DNA from: Deltaproteobacteria bacterium
GTDB lineage: Bacteria; Desulfobacterota; Desulfobaccia; Desulfobaccales; 0-14-0-80-60-11
Length of the DNA stretch: 6,786 nt
Assembly (NCBI GenBank): GCA_016874945.1
Contig: VGSO01000161.1
Coordinates: forward strand, 1-6,786
Reading direction: 5' to 3'
A program made the position numbers and the translations under genes. Below, piece after piece: positions 5,762 to 6,786 of this stretch. A model generated the notes under the pieces. The model searched no databases. It was not told the origin of the DNA and was given only the letters and a program-made list of their open reading frames with translations. Every line of letters begins with the position of its first letter. The first letter of the stretch is position 1.

Positions 5762-6533
5762 GTTGGGGCCGCTCCGGATCTTCACTTACGGTTTTTTCCT
5801 GGCCATCGCCTTTTTGAGCGCCATTTACGTGTCCGCCCGGGAGGCGGGGCGCCTGGGGCTTCCGGTTTCCCGGTTTTACGACCTGTGTTTCTACATCGTC
5901 CTGGCCGCGCTCATCGGCTCCCGCCTGGCCTACGTGTTCCTGGACCTTAAAACCTTTCTCGCCAACCCCCTGAAGATTTTCGCCCTATGGGAAGGAGGGT
6001 TGGTTTTCCAAGGCGGCGTGGCCCTGGCGATAATCACCGCCCTGTTTTACATGCGGATGCACGGGCTCCCCTGGCGGACCTGTCTGGATGCCCTGGGACT
6101 GGGGACGCCGGTGGGCCAGTTTTTCGGGCGCATCGGCTGCTTCATGGCCGGGTGCTGCTACGGCGCCCCTTCGGACCTCCCCTGGGCCGTGACTTTTCTC
6201 CATTCCCAGTCCCTGTGCCCCATTAAGGAACCTATTCATCCGGCCCAACTCTACGAAGCCTTTTTGGCGTTGGGGGTTTTCGGGGTGCTCAATATGGTCA
6301 AGACCCGGAAAAGGTTTGACGGCCAACTGATACTCACTTATTTCGCCCTGGCGGGTTTGGTCCGATTCACGGTGGAGTTTTTCCGCCACCCCGGGGACTA
6401 CCGGGGCCCGGCGCTCTTCGGCTGGATGCCCCTCACCCAGGCGGTGGCCTTGGCCCTGGCGGTGGTGTGCAGCGGCCTGGCGCTGTGGTGGGGCCGGCGC
6501 TCGCCGGGGGCCGGCAGGACTATGGAGAGGTGA
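5742..6533 (+). CDS. lgt: Prolipoprotein diacylglyceryl transferase, variant active-site motif
   Basis: Lgt moves diacylglycerol from phosphatidylglycerol to the lipobox Cys, the first step of lipoprotein maturation. The 263-residue protein has several hydrophobic helices and the family landmarks TYG (15-17), WEGGLVFQGG (83-92), GRIGCFMAGCCYG (129-141), DLPW, HPAQLYE (166-172) and RFTVEFFR (208-215). R130, R208 and E212 match E. coli R143, R239 and E243 by motif alignment. The E. coli signature residues N146 and E151 are Cys here (C133 and C138), and the H103 position is Gln (Q90). I recall similar GCCYG versions in other bacteria, so this looks like a subfamily rather than decay; I could not check that. 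The ATG at 5742 has AGGAAGAG upstream and lies within the lspA end. No intrinsic terminator follows directly. Confidence 0.94.
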   Translation: MFPVLLELGPLRIFTYGFFLAIAFLSAIYVSAREAGRLGLPVSRFYDLCFYIVLAALIGSRLAYVFLDLKTFLANPLKIFALWEGGLVFQGGVALAIITALFYMRMHGLPWRTCLDALGLGTPVGQFFGRIGCFMAGCCYGAPSDLPWAVTFLHSQSLCPIKEPIHPAQLYEAFLALGVFGVLNMVKTRKRFDGQLILTYFALAGLVRFTVEFFRHPGDYRGPALFGWMPLTQAVALALAVVCSGLALWWGRRSPGAGRTMER

Positions 6534-6545
6534 TTTTGGGGGGGA

Positions 6546-6557
6546 GGGCCATGGCCC
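6546..6557. repeat. 12-bp perfect palindrome
   Basis: GGGCCATGGCCC is a perfect self-complement 12 bases after the lgt stop. It has no loop, so it is unlikely to be a terminator. It may be part of the repeat cluster that follows or chance in GC-rich DNA. Confidence 0.45.
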
Positions 6558-6562
6558 AGTGG

Positions 6563-6582
6563 CACAGGCTTTCCAGCCTGTG
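6563..6582. repeat. 20-nt palindrome 1
   Basis: CACAGGCT, loop TTCC, AGCCTGTG: an 8-bp perfect stem with a 4-base loop, 29 bases after lgt. No T-run follows on either side, so it is not a typical intrinsic terminator. It may act as a 3'-end stabiliser for the operon transcript or be a mobile palindromic repeat. Confidence 0.75.
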
Positions 6583-6586
6583 GTTA

Positions 6587-6640
6587 GCCCCTGCCATCCC
6601 CCCCTCCCCCCCTCCCCTTTCCCAACCCTTTGGCAGGGGC
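6587..6640. repeat. 10-bp inverted repeat flanking a pyrimidine tract
   Basis: GCCCCTGCCA (6587-6596) and TGGCAGGGGC (6631-6640) are perfect inverted copies. They enclose a 34-base tract (6597-6630) made almost wholly of C and T, with C runs of 7, 7, 4 and 3. The right arm overlaps the first bases of palindrome 2. Confidence 0.7.
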
Positions 6641-6656
6641 GTGATTTGTCACGCCC
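6637..6656. repeat. 20-nt palindrome 2
   Basis: GGGCGTGA, loop TTTG, TCACGCCC: an 8-bp perfect stem. It shares the outer GGGCG/CGCCC clamp and total length with palindrome 3, but has a different, still self-complementary top. Confidence 0.78.
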
Positions 6657-6665
6657 GCTAGGAGG

Positions 6666-6685
6666 GGGCGCAATAAATTGCGCCC
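6666..6685. repeat. 20-nt palindrome 3
   Basis: GGGCGCAAT, loop AA, ATTGCGCCC: a 9-bp perfect stem. The flanks carry a further partial TAGG...CCTA symmetry (6659-6662 and 6684-6687), interrupted by three extra bases. I recall similar GGCGCAAT-type palindromes scattered between genes in other bacterial genomes; this was not checked. Confidence 0.78.
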
Positions 6686-6694
6686 TACGGGATC

Positions 6695-6729
6695 GGGGGA
6701 GGGGGATTGAGGGAGAGGGTAAGGGCGGG
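6695..6729 (+). other. G-run cluster with quadruplex potential
   Basis: G runs at 6695-6699, 6701-6705, 6711-6713, 6717-6719, 6723-6725 and 6727-6729 are separated by loops of 1 to 5 bases, which fits a G-quadruplex motif on the plus strand. The minus strand carries its own motif across 6598-6623. Formation is inferred from pattern only. Confidence 0.5.
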
Positions 6730-6767
6730 CGTCCCTAGCCCCCTCCCAAACCACGGAGAGGGAACCC

Positions 6768-6786
6768 ATGCAGCATCTCAAGCGGT
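6768..6786 (+). CDS. Probable start of a further rightward gene (truncated by window end)
   Basis: An ATG at 6768 is preceded by GGAGAGGG (6755-6762) with 5 bases of spacing. The frame stays open for six codons (MQHLKR) to the end of the window. That is too short to identify a family. Support comes only from the ribosome binding site and the lack of any better explanation for the purine-rich block, so the call is tentative. Confidence 0.45.

Noticed and set aside
6563..6582. Intrinsic terminator of the ileS-lspA-lgt operon
   Set aside because: The hairpin is good but no U-tract follows; the next bases are GTTAGCCCC.
6584..6781. 65-codon minus-strand open frame after lgt
   Set aside because: Low-complexity peptide from the C/G tracts and palindromes; no ribosome binding site or family similarity.

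Overview
The window reads as chromosomal DNA from a GC-rich Gram-negative-type bacterium. The synteny, the style of the proteins and the intergenic repeats fit a member of the Desulfobacterota (former Deltaproteobacteria). That placement is an inference from general impression, not from a phylogenetic marker. By hand count, GC is about 70% in typical stretches of ileS and about 44% in one internal patch.

Left, accessory-looking part (1-2070). The window opens inside the last codons of an IS3/IS481-type DDE transposase (1-115). A small array of A-rich heptamers follows (122-160). A leftward gene (164-1213) encodes a stand-alone MetE-C/UROD-superfamily protein with a recognisable zinc site, and it has a good promoter and Shine-Dalgarno. 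Its promoter overlaps the 5' end of a decayed tyrosine-recombinase gene (1234-1967). That gene has lost its N-terminal domain and carries a -1 frameshift at an A4 run, yet every catalytic residue remains spread over the two frames. The remnant lies just beyond the 3' end of an intact leftward tRNA-Leu(CAA) gene (2071-2156), which has its own promoter and intrinsic terminator. A recombinase relic beside a tRNA 3' end is the usual trace of an old integrated element.

Between the tRNA and ileS (2157-2470) there are the tRNA promoter, two more seven-base-periodic arrays (2205-2250 and 2364-2412), and a probable promoter and strong ribosome binding site for ileS. I see nothing convincing in 2251-2363.

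Right, core part (2471-6533). ileS, lspA and lgt run rightward as a tight operon, with a 3-base gap and then a 20-base overlap. IleRS charges tRNA-Ile. Lgt attaches diacylglycerol to the lipobox Cys of prolipoproteins, and LspA then cleaves the signal peptide, so the last two genes are consecutive steps of one pathway. Lgt carries Cys and Gln at positions where the E. coli enzyme has well-studied Asn/Glu and His residues.

Tail (6534-6786). This gene-free segment holds three separate 20-nt palindromes, a 10-bp inverted repeat around a poly-C tract, and G-run clusters on both strands. A probable start of another rightward gene follows (ATG at 6768) and runs off the window.

No defence system, CRISPR array or obviously new multi-gene system is present. 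The least conventional signals are the three heptamer arrays and the palindrome cluster, which keeps its stem pairing while its sequence differs.
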